42,402 bases of DNA from Edaphobacter aggregans. GTDB taxonomy: Bacteria; Acidobacteriota; Terriglobia; Terriglobales; Acidobacteriaceae. The notes beneath the pieces are model-generated. The model ran no database searches. It had not been told where the DNA came from and saw only the letters and a list, made by a program, of their open reading frames with translations. The DNA is taken from the NCBI GenBank assembly GCA_022736715.1, contig DZDJ01000010.1, forward strand, positions 41,777 to 84,178, given 5' to 3'. The position numbers were made by a program, and so were the translations under genes. This document shows positions 1-8,248 of the stretch, one piece after another (position 1 is the first letter of the stretch; every line of letters starts with the position of its first letter).

Positions 1-327
1 GTACGTATCGGCAATGTAGACATTCCCGCTCCCGTCCACCGCCACCCCGGTAGGGTTATACAGCCCTGTGGCAACCGTGCTCTGCGTGTAACTGCCCCCG
101 GAGTACGTCTCCTTCAGTACCTGGTAGTTGTACGTATCGGCAATGTAGACATTCCCGCTCCCGTCCACCGCCACCCCGAAGGGGTTATACAGCCCAGTGC
201 CAACCGTGCTCTGCGTGTAACTGCCCCCGGAGTACGTCTCCTTCAGTACCCGGCTGTTGCCCGTATCGGCAATGTAGACATTCCCGCTCCCGTCCACCGC
301 CACACCGTAAGGGTAATTCAGCCCAGT
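1..327 (-). repeat. 129-bp tandem repeats encoding NHL blades
   Basis: The string cgtatcggcaatgtagac begins at 4, 133 and 262, giving an exact 129-bp period (43 codons). Copies differ by only a few substitutions. A more diverged partial unit follows toward the gene start. The array runs off the left edge, so its copy number is unknown. Confidence 0.9.
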
Positions 328-531
328 GCCAAACAAGGTGCGCTGCACCCCCGTCAGGGACACTGCGGGAGGGATTATTGCCCACGCCGACTGGGGAAGT
401 CCCACCATGCAGGCCAGGGCAACCATCGTCACCACTACCGTGGCCGCTCGACGCGCCATGCCAGCCAGGGTCCGGGGTTGCGCAAAAAAATCAGAAAAGA
501 AGGGACGGGAGATACGAGCAGTTGGCAGCAT
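1..531 (-). CDS. NHL-repeat secreted protein, incomplete (C-terminus beyond the left edge)
   Basis: The frame is open to base 1, so only the N-terminal 177 codons are present. From the ATG at 531 the protein has a 24-residue lead, then a typical signal peptide that starts at an internal Met (base 459) with an Arg-rich start, a hydrophobic core and an AWA cleavage site. The mature part is made of 43-residue units carrying GVAVDGSGNVYIADT, the hallmark of NHL beta-propeller blades; they are nearly identical at DNA level. NHL propellers usually act as binding scaffolds, and the signal peptide implies export. An AAGGA lies 12 bases upstream of the 531 start. The 459 start has no clear ribosome site but gives a cleaner signal peptide, so either is possible. 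The ligand or partner is unknown. Confidence 0.8.
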   Translation of the reverse strand, partial: MLPTARISRPFFSDFFAQPRTLAGMARRAATVVVTMVALACMVGLPQSAWAIIPPAVSLTGVQRTLFGTGLNYPYGVAVDGSGNVYIADTGNSRVLKETYSGGSYTQSTVGTGLYNPFGVAVDGSGNVYIADTYNYQVLKETYSGGSYTQSTVATGLYNPTGVAVDGSGNVYIADTY

Positions 532-1051
532 AGCGGACAACAATCCTTAAAATAAATGAGGTTCTACGAACATTAATTCCCATCCGGCCCAACAGACACA
601 ACTACGCCCATGCGCTGAAACAACTCCTTCGACGCACCAAGCTGTACTGTAAGCGGGGGGGAGATCGCTCTTAGACGACAACTACAGGGTTTCTGACCAG
701 TCTTTCAACCAAAGTGACGCCAAAACAGACATCAATCCATGCACAGCACAACATCAGGTCTGCACCATCTGTCGACCGTTAATCAACTCCCGGCCGGTAG
801 CCAGTGACCCGTTGACTTGTTATTATTTTGGCTTGCTTCTTTACCATACTGCGCACAGGGATTTATATCCAGTAAATAATGTGCAAAAAACATTACGGCC
901 TGCTGTCGCAGGCCTGCACGCTTCCGCTTCTACCAGCGCTCCTACCGGGAGTTTCGTCAGCATCCCCTGCTATGGCAAAGCAGAGTTACGTTGAGGTATA
1001 CGCTTTTTTGCAGGGAGTGCCCGGCGGCCGCCCCCTGTTGGCCGCACCTGC
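532..1051. other. Intergenic stretch without a supported gene
   Basis: About 520 bases lie between the start of the NHL gene and the end of rmlD. Short plus-strand frames here lack ribosome sites and recognisable protein features. The only structure I can support is the hairpin plus T-tract at 885-914 on the minus strand. The NHL gene's promoter should lie in this stretch near 532-700, but I see no convincing -35/-10 pair. Confidence 0.5.
885..914 (-). terminator. Probable terminator of the rml operon
   Basis: A perfect 7-bp GC-rich stem (897-903 with 908-914, loop TGTC) is followed on the minus strand by six other bases and then six Ts (885-890). It lies about 140 bases past the rmlD stop. 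The gap before the T-tract makes it weaker than a textbook terminator. Confidence 0.5.
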
Positions 1052-1978
1052 TTATTTTGCCGGCGGCACTTCCGCGATCGCCTTCTGCAGAGACTCTTTC
1101 CACTCCGGCATGACAATACCCAATTGCCTGCGCAATTTACTGCAATCCAGCCGCGAATTGCCCGGCCGCCTGGCAGGAGTAGGATATTCCGCTGTCGGGA
1201 TGGGAGTCAGCGTTGCCAGCCGCACCTCTGGCTGTCTTTGCTGCAGCAACCGCAATGCCTCGGAGGCAAAGCCATGCCAGGTGGTTTCTCCGCTGTTGCA
1301 GGCGTGATAGGTGCCACGGTCCGCCATCGCAGCTTCCGCAGGAGTACAGCCGGCCGTTCCAGCTTTCTTCTGCACCTGCCGAATCACCTGCGCAGTGAGC
1401 GCAGCCAGATCATAACTCCATGTCGGGGCGCCATGCTGATCATTCACAATCCGCAACTCAGACCGCTCCTGGGAAAGTTTTAGAATTGTCAGCAGAAAAT
1501 TCTTCCCCCGCGGTCCGTAGACCCAGCTGGTACGAAAATTGAAATAAGGAATGGCACTCGCGGCCAGCTCCTGTTCTCCGGCCAGCTTACTCTTGCCATA
1601 GACGCTGACAGGACTGGCCGCGTCTTCTTCACCATACGGGGCCTGCTTGCTGCCATCAAAAACATAATCCGTAGAGTAATGGACGACGACTGCCCCAAGC
1701 TGCTTCGCTTCTTCGGCGATGACGGCCACCGCATCACGATTGATGGCGAAAGCCAGCTCCGGTTCACTCTCTGCCTTGTCCACAGCAGTATAAGCAGCGG
1801 AATTCACGATCCAGTGCGGCTGAAAGGAACGAACCGCCCGGCGAATCGAATCTGTCTGCGCAAGGTCCAATGCGTCGCGCTGTGGCGCATACACCTCGCC
1901 TGCCGCAGTCAACGCCCGCGCACACTCCCAACCAACCTGACCAGTGCTGCCAGTGATCAGAATACGCGGCACTACCAT
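1052..1978 (-). CDS. rmlD: dTDP-4-dehydrorhamnose reductase
   Basis: RmlD performs the last step of dTDP-L-rhamnose synthesis, the NAD(P)H-dependent reduction of dTDP-4-dehydro-L-rhamnose, in the cytoplasm. The 308-residue product has the N-terminal nucleotide-binding motif ITGSTGQVG, the STDYVFDG segment and the catalytic YGKSK (YxxxK), all typical of the family, and its length is normal. The start is the ATG at 1978, because RILITGSTGQVG must sit at the N-terminus; the longer open frame upstream is rmlA sequence in another frame. The start overlaps the rmlA stop by one base (TGATG), which implies coupled translation. It is the last gene of rmlB-rmlA-rmlD. Confidence 0.95.
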   Translation of the reverse strand: MVVPRILITGSTGQVGWECARALTAAGEVYAPQRDALDLAQTDSIRRAVRSFQPHWIVNSAAYTAVDKAESEPELAFAINRDAVAVIAEEAKQLGAVVVHYSTDYVFDGSKQAPYGEEDAASPVSVYGKSKLAGEQELAASAIPYFNFRTSWVYGPRGKNFLLTILKLSQERSELRIVNDQHGAPTWSYDLAALTAQVIRQVQKKAGTAGCTPAEAAMADRGTYHACNSGETTWHGFASEALRLLQQRQPEVRLATLTPIPTAEYPTPARRPGNSRLDCSKLRRQLGIVMPEWKESLQKAIAEVPPAK

Positions 1979-2853
1979 CAATAGACCTTTTCCAATAACA
2001 GACCCTGCAGATACTGCCCGTATGTGCTCTTCCCCATCTTTGCCGCCAGCGCCTGCACCTGCTCCGCAGTGATGTAACCAAGACGATACGCAATCTCCTC
2101 CGGGCAACACACCTTCAGTCCCTGCCGGCGCTCAATAGCGTGGATAAACATAGAGGCTTCCAATAGAGAATCGTGCGTGCCAGTATCCAGCCACGCAATG
2201 CCGCGGCCAAGAAGTTCTGTGCGCAATTCCCCATGCTCCAGATACCAGCGATTCACATCCGTAATCTCAAGTTCTCCGCGTGGAGAGGGCTTCAGGGAAG
2301 CGGCTACGTCAACAACCTGATTGTCATAGAAATAAATGCCAGTCACGGCATAGCGCGACCGGGGCTTCGTAGGCTTTTCTTCCAACGAAATGACGCGGCC
2401 GTCACCATCAAACTCAACAACGCCATACCGTTCCGGATCAGCCACAGGATAAGCAAACACTGTGGCGCCGGAGGTCAGCACAGCCGCCTTCTGCAAAATG
2501 GCAGGCAAATCATGGCCATAAAAAACATTGTCTCCCAGCACCAAAGCGCAGGGCCCGTCAGAAATGAAGTCCTTGCCGATCAGAAAAGCCTGCGCCAGGC
2601 CATCCGGAGATGGCTGCACGGCGTAACTCAGATCCACTCCCCACTGTTCTCCTGTGCCAAGAAGCTGCGAAAAACGCGGTGTGTCTTCCGGAGTGGAGAT
2701 AATCAGAATGTCCCGAATGCCCGACAGCATTAGAACTGAAAGCGGGTAGTAGATCATCGGCTTGTCATAGACCGGCAGCAGCTGCTTGGAGATGCTTTGT
2801 GTCACCGGATGAAGACGGGTGCCGGAGCCGCCCGCAAGGACAATCCCTTTCAT
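1978..2853 (-). CDS. rmlA: Glucose-1-phosphate thymidylyltransferase
   Basis: RmlA joins dTTP and glucose-1-phosphate to give dTDP-glucose, the first step of the dTDP-rhamnose pathway. The 291-residue product starts [16 protein letters not shown], the nucleotidyltransferase signature loop, and carries the sugar-phosphate motif [12 protein letters not shown] and the metal-binding LGDNVFYG; length fits the family. The ATG at 2853 is chosen because the signature loop must be N-terminal. It overlaps the rmlB stop as ATGA (4 bases), while its own stop overlaps rmlD by one base, so all three genes form a tight operon. Confidence 0.96.
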   Translation of the reverse strand: MKGIVLAGGSGTRLHPVTQSISKQLLPVYDKPMIYYPLSVLMLSGIRDILIISTPEDTPRFSQLLGTGEQWGVDLSYAVQPSPDGLAQAFLIGKDFISDGPCALVLGDNVFYGHDLPAILQKAAVLTSGATVFAYPVADPERYGVVEFDGDGRVISLEEKPTKPRSRYAVTGIYFYDNQVVDVAASLKPSPRGELEITDVNRWYLEHGELRTELLGRGIAWLDTGTHDSLLEASMFIHAIERRQGLKVCCPEEIAYRLGYITAEQVQALAAKMGKSTYGQYLQGLLLEKVY

Positions 2854-3929
2854 CGCGCGCCTCGTACAGCGTAGTTCTCCTGCATCCATTGCTGATACGC
2901 CCCACTGGTTACACCTTCTACCCAATCCGCGTTGGCCAGATACCATTCCACCGTCTTGCGCAGGCCCGTCTCAAATGTCTCCTCCGCATGCCAACCTAAC
3001 TCCTGCTCCAGCTTACGAGCATCAATTGCGTATCTGCGGTCATGCCCTGGACGGTCTTCCACCATACGAATCAACTGCGCATGTGGCTTGTAAGGCGACC
3101 CCGGAAGCAGCTCATCCAGCAAGGAGCACAGTAAGTTGACGACTTGCAGATTGCTTCTTTGATTTCCACCGCCAACGTTATACGTCTCTCCCACACGGCC
3201 GCTCTCCAACACACGCTGCAACGCACGGCAGTGGTCCAGAACATATAACCAATCACGCACCTGCTGGCCGTCTCCGTATACCGGCAGCGGCCTGCCTGCA
3301 AGCGCATGCGTGATCATCAATGGCAGCAGTTTTTCAGGAAACTGATATGGCCCGTAGTTGTTCGAGCAGTTCGTGATGATGGCGGGCAGCCCATACGTAT
3401 GCACCCACGCCCGCACTAAATGATCGGAGGCCGCCTTTGAAGCTGCATATGGACTATTGGGGGCATACGGCGTGCCCTCATGAAATGCCGGGGACTCTGG
3501 CGCGAGCGTGCCATAAACTTCATCCGTTGAGACGTGCAGAAAGCGGAAAGACTGCTTATCTTCCCCCTGCAGCTTCGCATAATATTCCCGCGCGGCCTGC
3601 AACAGGACAAATGTGCCGCGGATGTTGGTTTCCAGAAACGCCTCTGGCCCAAGGATGGACCGGTCGACATGACTCTCGGCCGCAAAATGCACAATCGCAT
3701 CTGGCCGGTGCTGTTGCAGCAAAGCATCAATCAAACTGCGGTCGCAGATATCTCCCCGCACAAAGGAATATGCGGGACCGGATGCCACCGAAGTCAGATT
3801 CTGAGGATTGCCCGCATACGTCAGCTTGTCGAGATTCACCAAAGAACCATTTTTGCCGGCGAGCCAGTGCAGCACAAAATTTGAGCCGATAAACCCAGCG
3901 CCTCCGGTGACCAGAATCGACCTGAACAT
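2850..3929 (-). CDS. rmlB: dTDP-glucose 4,6-dehydratase
   Basis: RmlB converts dTDP-glucose to dTDP-4-dehydro-6-deoxyglucose with bound NAD+. The product (359 residues) begins [16 protein letters not shown] with the GxxGxxG NAD motif at residues 9-15, and has the dehydratase STDEVYG motif and YAASK catalytic pair. Two in-frame ATGs exist, at 3938 and 3929. An AGAGAG sits directly against the first, but nine bases before the second, so I choose 3929; the difference is three residues. It is the first gene of the rml cluster, about 126 bases after the Wzz-type gene. rmlC (3,5-epimerase), needed to complete the pathway, is not in this window. Confidence 0.94.
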   Translation of the reverse strand: MFRSILVTGGAGFIGSNFVLHWLAGKNGSLVNLDKLTYAGNPQNLTSVASGPAYSFVRGDICDRSLIDALLQQHRPDAIVHFAAESHVDRSILGPEAFLETNIRGTFVLLQAAREYYAKLQGEDKQSFRFLHVSTDEVYGTLAPESPAFHEGTPYAPNSPYAASKAASDHLVRAWVHTYGLPAIITNCSNNYGPYQFPEKLLPLMITHALAGRPLPVYGDGQQVRDWLYVLDHCRALQRVLESGRVGETYNVGGGNQRSNLQVVNLLCSLLDELLPGSPYKPHAQLIRMVEDRPGHDRRYAIDARKLEQELGWHAEETFETGLRKTVEWYLANADWVEGVTSGAYQQWMQENYAVRGAR

Positions 3930-4055
3930 AGAACACATCTCTCTATATAGAACTTATTTGAGCACGAAATAAATTTTGTGGCTCAGCGGCAGCGTGACTA
4001 CATAAAATACTTGCCCGCTCAACTTAGTGCCCCACACGCAGAACAGGTGTAGATT

Positions 4056-5312
4056 CTATTTTTGCAGGTCCGCGGAGCTCCGCAGGCGGGCCGCTTCCCG
4101 CAGCGCCTTCAGCTTTTCCGCATGGACAGGGTCGTTGCTGAGAACATGGACCCTGTCTCTTACAATCACCCAAACGATTCCAAAAATGCCGCCCAGGAAA
4201 AACGCCGCTAATGTCAGGACCGTCCTCAGTGGCCCGGATTTTTTGTCCGGCTTGGTTGCACTATCCACAACCTGCATCAACGGAGCCGAACGCGACTCGT
4301 CCAGCCGCGCAGCCTCATACTGCCGTGCCAGCAACGCAAAGAGCGCTTCGTGGTATTTCACCTCGCGCTCTTTGCGCACATACTCCAGAGTCAGCGCCGG
4401 AACCTTCGCTGTTGGTACCTGTATCTGCCCCGGACCGGGACTACCACTTTTGTCCTGCAATTTTTTCAATTGCGCCTGAAGCCCGGTTATCTCAGATCGA
4501 ATACGGATCACATCCGGATTCTGGTCCGTAGCCGCCTGCTGCAAAGCGGCCAACTGCACTTCCCGGCTGGCAATCTCTGCCTGCGCCTGCGCAATTGTGG
4601 CGATCTGCAACTCGGCCTGCCCTCTGGGCTGAATTAAACCTGTTTTTTCTTCCGTCTTCGCCAGGTCGACTTCCGCATCCTCGAGCGCATTCTTTTCCTG
4701 TTCCAACTGCTGCTGGAAAAACACGCGCCGCTGTGCCGCTTCCGTCAAAGCCAGCCGGTCATTCTGCTTGTGCAACTCCGCCAGATAGGCATTGGCAATA
4801 TCAGCCGCCCGTTGCGGATCGTGATCCGTAACACTGATTGTGATCAGCGAATCTTTCCCAACCTCAAACTTGCTGTTGGCTTTCAGTGCCTTTTCTGTAT
4901 CGCTGAGCCGCTTCTCCTTGTACACCTTCTGCAGATCGAACTGGTGGATGATGTCGTTGGAAATGGTACGGCTTCCCAGGATGCCGACATAAATCTGGCC
5001 CGATGTTTTCAGCCCTCCGAACAGGCTCAACGCCCCCATCGGATTCGTTAAAGCAGCCGACCCCGTGTTCAAGGAACCCGGCGGAAGAAATGTTGCCTCT
5101 GCTGTATAGGTCGGCCGCATCAACAGCACAATCACCGCGGTCAGTACAGCAGCCACCACCGCCCAACGAAAGATGACCCATTTATTTCGCAGCAGCAGCG
5201 ACGCCAGCTCCAAAAGATCGATCTCATCTTCTGCAAGGTCACTGTTTCCGTATTGCCGTGGTTCGTCCAAGACACCCGTCCTCGCTGGAGCATTCTTTTG
5301 TAGTTCGGACAT
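4056..5312 (-). CDS. Wzz-type polysaccharide chain-length/co-polymerase protein
   Basis: This 418-residue inner-membrane protein has the polysaccharide co-polymerase layout: a cytoplasmic N-terminus, a transmembrane helix at about 49-67 followed by the PTYTAEATFLPPGS segment typical of Wzz domains, a long alanine- and glutamine-rich periplasmic coiled-coil region (about 190-300), and a second transmembrane helix near 365-390. There is no C-terminal tyrosine-kinase domain with Walker motifs, so it is the kinase-less type. Such proteins set polymer length and work with Wza-like exporters. The start lies 10 bases after the stop of the SLBB export gene, so the two are surely co-transcribed. The polymer itself is unknown. 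Confidence 0.88.
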   Translation of the reverse strand: MSELQKNAPARTGVLDEPRQYGNSDLAEDEIDLLELASLLLRNKWVIFRWAVVAAVLTAVIVLLMRPTYTAEATFLPPGSLNTGSAALTNPMGALSLFGGLKTSGQIYVGILGSRTISNDIIHQFDLQKVYKEKRLSDTEKALKANSKFEVGKDSLITISVTDHDPQRAADIANAYLAELHKQNDRLALTEAAQRRVFFQQQLEQEKNALEDAEVDLAKTEEKTGLIQPRGQAELQIATIAQAQAEIASREVQLAALQQAATDQNPDVIRIRSEITGLQAQLKKLQDKSGSPGPGQIQVPTAKVPALTLEYVRKEREVKYHEALFALLARQYEAARLDESRSAPLMQVVDSATKPDKKSGPLRTVLTLAAFFLGGIFGIVWVIVRDRVHVLSNDPVHAEKLKALREAARLRSSADLQK

Positions 5313-5322
5313 TATGCCACCC

Positions 5323-7986
5323 TTACCTCAACACGTTGATGGCGGCAGCACCAAGCCCGAACTGGCCAACCACTTGTGAAATGTCCATCAGGTTCCGTAT
5401 CGTGGCCCGCTTGTCCACACTCTGCGGCATCACGATCGTGTCTCCCGGGTACAAACGAATGGAGTTGAAACTGCCTCCACGGAAGGTCGAGCTGTATTGT
5501 TTGCTGATTACTGACCCATCGGCCCGGATGACAAATGCGCGGCTCTTGTCTGCATCCCGATTTGCCCCACCTGCGAGACGCAAATAGTCGCCGACGCGCA
5601 GCCGTGGATCGTACAGGAAGGAGTTCGGGTTATAAACTGCTCCCTCCACCATTACGCTGGATGGTACCCGCGGCACAATGAATTCGTCCCCGTCTTCCAG
5701 GGGAATGTCGGGCAAAGCGACAGCGCCAGCACTGTTTGGGGGCAGGTTCAGCACAATACGCCCGGTCGCCTTCACCTGGCGCAGTTGCGCGACCATTGCT
5801 GCCGACTGCTGCTGAATGGCCGCGGCTGCCGCCGTGTCCTGCGTACTGACCGCACTATTAGCAGCATTGGCGGAAGCATTCCGTGCCTCCAGCTCCAGTT
5901 CGTTGGCGTAGTCGTTCAAGCGTTGCTGTTGCAGCTTGCGTGTTGATTCGCGTGTAAACTGCGAGCCGTACAGATACGCATCCGCGGTCAACCCGCCAGC
6001 ACGCTCCACTAGCTGGCGCAGCGTTTCTCCCGGATGCACACTATAGATCCCGGCAGAAGCGAATTCGCCTTCCAGCCGTACATACCTCGTCTGCTGCGAT
6101 TGCGGAACGCGAATGTCCGCCTTGGAGAAGATCGTCACCATATCGCCGGGCCGAAGCTCCAGGTTCTGCGCCTGGTCTCCATTCATCACCAGCTTGCCAA
6201 GGTTGAATGGCAACAGGCTGGTCGTCAGATCTTTCTTGTCCTGCCGCTCAATCACGGCATAGCTCCAGTCAATGTCCGGAGCGCTGAGCACAACATCGTT
6301 CTTCGGCTGAAAGGATGTCGAGTCCGCGCTGCCATTCAATGCCGCTGCAGCGGAAGCGCCAGAGCCGCCCACTCCAAGTCCAGCATTCGGAGTGCTGGCC
6401 GAATTAGCATAGTTAGTTGCATTAGCACCAGAATTGACGGCATTACGGGTATATACAGTCCCCGTATTATCGGTCATTGCATCCTGAACCGGAGAGTTCG
6501 GGCTCAGCATCAACCGTCCTTCTGTCACATCGACGCGCCGCAGCGGCTTATATGCCAATGCGGGCTGCCCCAACTGACTGCGCCGCTGCCAGTAGTCCCG
6601 CGTCACCAGCGCTTCCTGATCCGGAATCAGGTCGCTGATACGCATCCCCGGCCGCCACGCATAGCGCCCAGGATTCGCAACGTTGCCACGCAAAGTCACC
6701 GTATTCCTGAACTGGTCCACAATTGCGTTCAACTCCAGAATGTCCCCGTCCCGCAGCGGCGTTGACTCTCCAGTTGCAGTCATTGGTATCTGCAACTGGC
6801 TCCGCATCTGGTGATCGTCCACGCGGTCCAGCCGCAGGTTCTGAATCGACGCAACATTCGAGAGACCGCCAGCCAGCTTCAGCGCATCTGCAATCGTGGC
6901 CGGGCCCTTCAGCTCATAGACAGCCGGCTCCTTCACACTGCCAGCAACGGCCACTTGTGGACCAACCGGCGGAATATAGATCACATCGCCCGGCAGCAGC
7001 GGCGCGTCTTTGGACTTGTCCCCATACAGCAGCAGATCATAAAGATCGAAGTCTTCAATTAATTTTCCTTTGCGCTTCAACTCTATATGGCGCAGACTGC
7101 CCTGCGGCGTTGGCCCGCCAGTGGCAAACAAGGCATTCACCAGCGTGCTCAGGGAACTGACAACATAACTCCCTGGCCGGCGTGCCTGCCCAACAACAAA
7201 AATCTGAATCGACCGCAACTGGCCCATGTTCACATTCAGGTCAAAGTTGCGGAAGACCTTACCCATCTGCGAGTGCAGATAACTCTGCAGTTGCGAAAAC
7301 TCCACACCGGCTACATGGACAGTGCCGGCCTGCGGCAAATAAATATTGCCGGAGCGGTCCACCTGGAACCGCCCATCGAGTGTCACCTGTCCCCAGGCCT
7401 GCACCAGCAGCTCATCTCCGGGGCCAACTACATAACTCGGCGTAACCGGAGCGTTATCGACAGGAGCAAAGGTGGAAGGAACGTTCTGAAAAAGATTGGC
7501 GCCATAGATTGGCAACACCTGGCCAATCGAGTCCCGCACCATGTGTTGAAACTCCGTCAACGGGGCCGGAGGAAAATTCAGAGAGCTATCCTGCCCATAA
7601 CGGCCGTAGCTGCTTCCATACGGATACGCATACGCACCCATCTGGCCGTTCAGTCCCGTTTGCTGGCCATAGACAGCCCGCTGCCCGTTTTCGCCACCCT
7701 GCAGCACAATACCGCGCGAGGTACTGCCACCTGCCTGCGGTGCACTGTTGTACAAACCAGTCAATGGGCCTGCCAGACCTCCCTGCAGGTCATTGGGTTG
7801 GCCCTGCGAAGCCGTGCAGGGAGCGCCGCTATAGGTGTAGCCAGGATTATTCGGGTCACAGGCCGTCGAATACGAACTTCCCGGCATGGTTTGCGTGGTC
7901 TGCGCCGGAAGCACCGTAGCTAAAGCCGACGCCAAAAGAACTGCATACCCGAATCGCGACAACTTCAGGGTTCTCCCACGCTGCAT
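5323..7986 (-). CDS. Wza-type polysaccharide export protein with several SLBB domains
   Basis: The 887-residue product has a signal peptide (first 29 residues, ending ATVLPAQ), a Pro/Gly/Tyr/Gln-rich linker, then a polysaccharide export domain that begins YVVGPGDELLVQAWG. A series of SLBB-like units follows, each with a VxGxVxxPGxY core (for example FVVGQARRPGSY and VTLRGNVANPGRYAW). It is much longer than E. coli Wza (about 380 residues) because of the extra SLBB units. Such proteins form the periplasmic and outer-membrane channel for capsule or exopolysaccharide. No lipobox cysteine follows the signal peptide, unlike Wza. An ATG at 8019 would add 11 residues, but GAGAGGA nine bases before 7986 decides for the shorter form. 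Confidence 0.9.
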   Translation of the reverse strand: MQRGRTLKLSRFGYAVLLASALATVLPAQTTQTMPGSSYSTACDPNNPGYTYSGAPCTASQGQPNDLQGGLAGPLTGLYNSAPQAGGSTSRGIVLQGGENGQRAVYGQQTGLNGQMGAYAYPYGSSYGRYGQDSSLNFPPAPLTEFQHMVRDSIGQVLPIYGANLFQNVPSTFAPVDNAPVTPSYVVGPGDELLVQAWGQVTLDGRFQVDRSGNIYLPQAGTVHVAGVEFSQLQSYLHSQMGKVFRNFDLNVNMGQLRSIQIFVVGQARRPGSYVVSSLSTLVNALFATGGPTPQGSLRHIELKRKGKLIEDFDLYDLLLYGDKSKDAPLLPGDVIYIPPVGPQVAVAGSVKEPAVYELKGPATIADALKLAGGLSNVASIQNLRLDRVDDHQMRSQLQIPMTATGESTPLRDGDILELNAIVDQFRNTVTLRGNVANPGRYAWRPGMRISDLIPDQEALVTRDYWQRRSQLGQPALAYKPLRRVDVTEGRLMLSPNSPVQDAMTDNTGTVYTRNAVNSGANATNYANSASTPNAGLGVGGSGASAAAALNGSADSTSFQPKNDVVLSAPDIDWSYAVIERQDKKDLTTSLLPFNLGKLVMNGDQAQNLELRPGDMVTIFSKADIRVPQSQQTRYVRLEGEFASAGIYSVHPGETLRQLVERAGGLTADAYLYGSQFTRESTRKLQQQRLNDYANELELEARNASANAANSAVSTQDTAAAAAIQQQSAAMVAQLRQVKATGRIVLNLPPNSAGAVALPDIPLEDGDEFIVPRVPSSVMVEGAVYNPNSFLYDPRLRVGDYLRLAGGANRDADKSRAFVIRADGSVISKQYSSTFRGGSFNSIRLYPGDTIVMPQSVDKRATIRNLMDISQVVGQFGLGAAAINVLR

Positions 7987-7995
7987 CTGTAATTT

Positions 7996-8002
7996 TCCTC
8001 TC
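7996..8002 (-). promoter_or_regulatory. Ribosome binding site that fixes the export-gene start
   Basis: GAGAGGA on the minus strand lies nine bases before the ATG at 7986-7984. The ATGs at 8019 and 8013 have no comparable site, and the shorter product starts with a normal signal peptide. Confidence 0.75.
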
Positions 8003-8248
8003 AAACCAGCCATCTTCATTTTCGGAGTTGGTTGACTTCCAATTGCCCAACACTGAACTGCCGTTACCGGGAATCCAGAACATCTGGGTACTACTAGAGG
8101 GTACTTTAGATTCTTGAATTTCGCCTAGGATTTAGCCCAGGAGAAACCCATGTGCAACCAGTTACTCCGGCAAAATGTAGACAGCAGGCAATAAGCTACT
8201 AACCCATCCGGTTGCAACCTGTTGCGGAAGAACTGTCCCCGCCGGACA

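Noticed and set aside
1-327. Regular repeats as a possible CRISPR array
   Set aside because: The repeats are contiguous without unique spacers and encode in-frame NHL blades.
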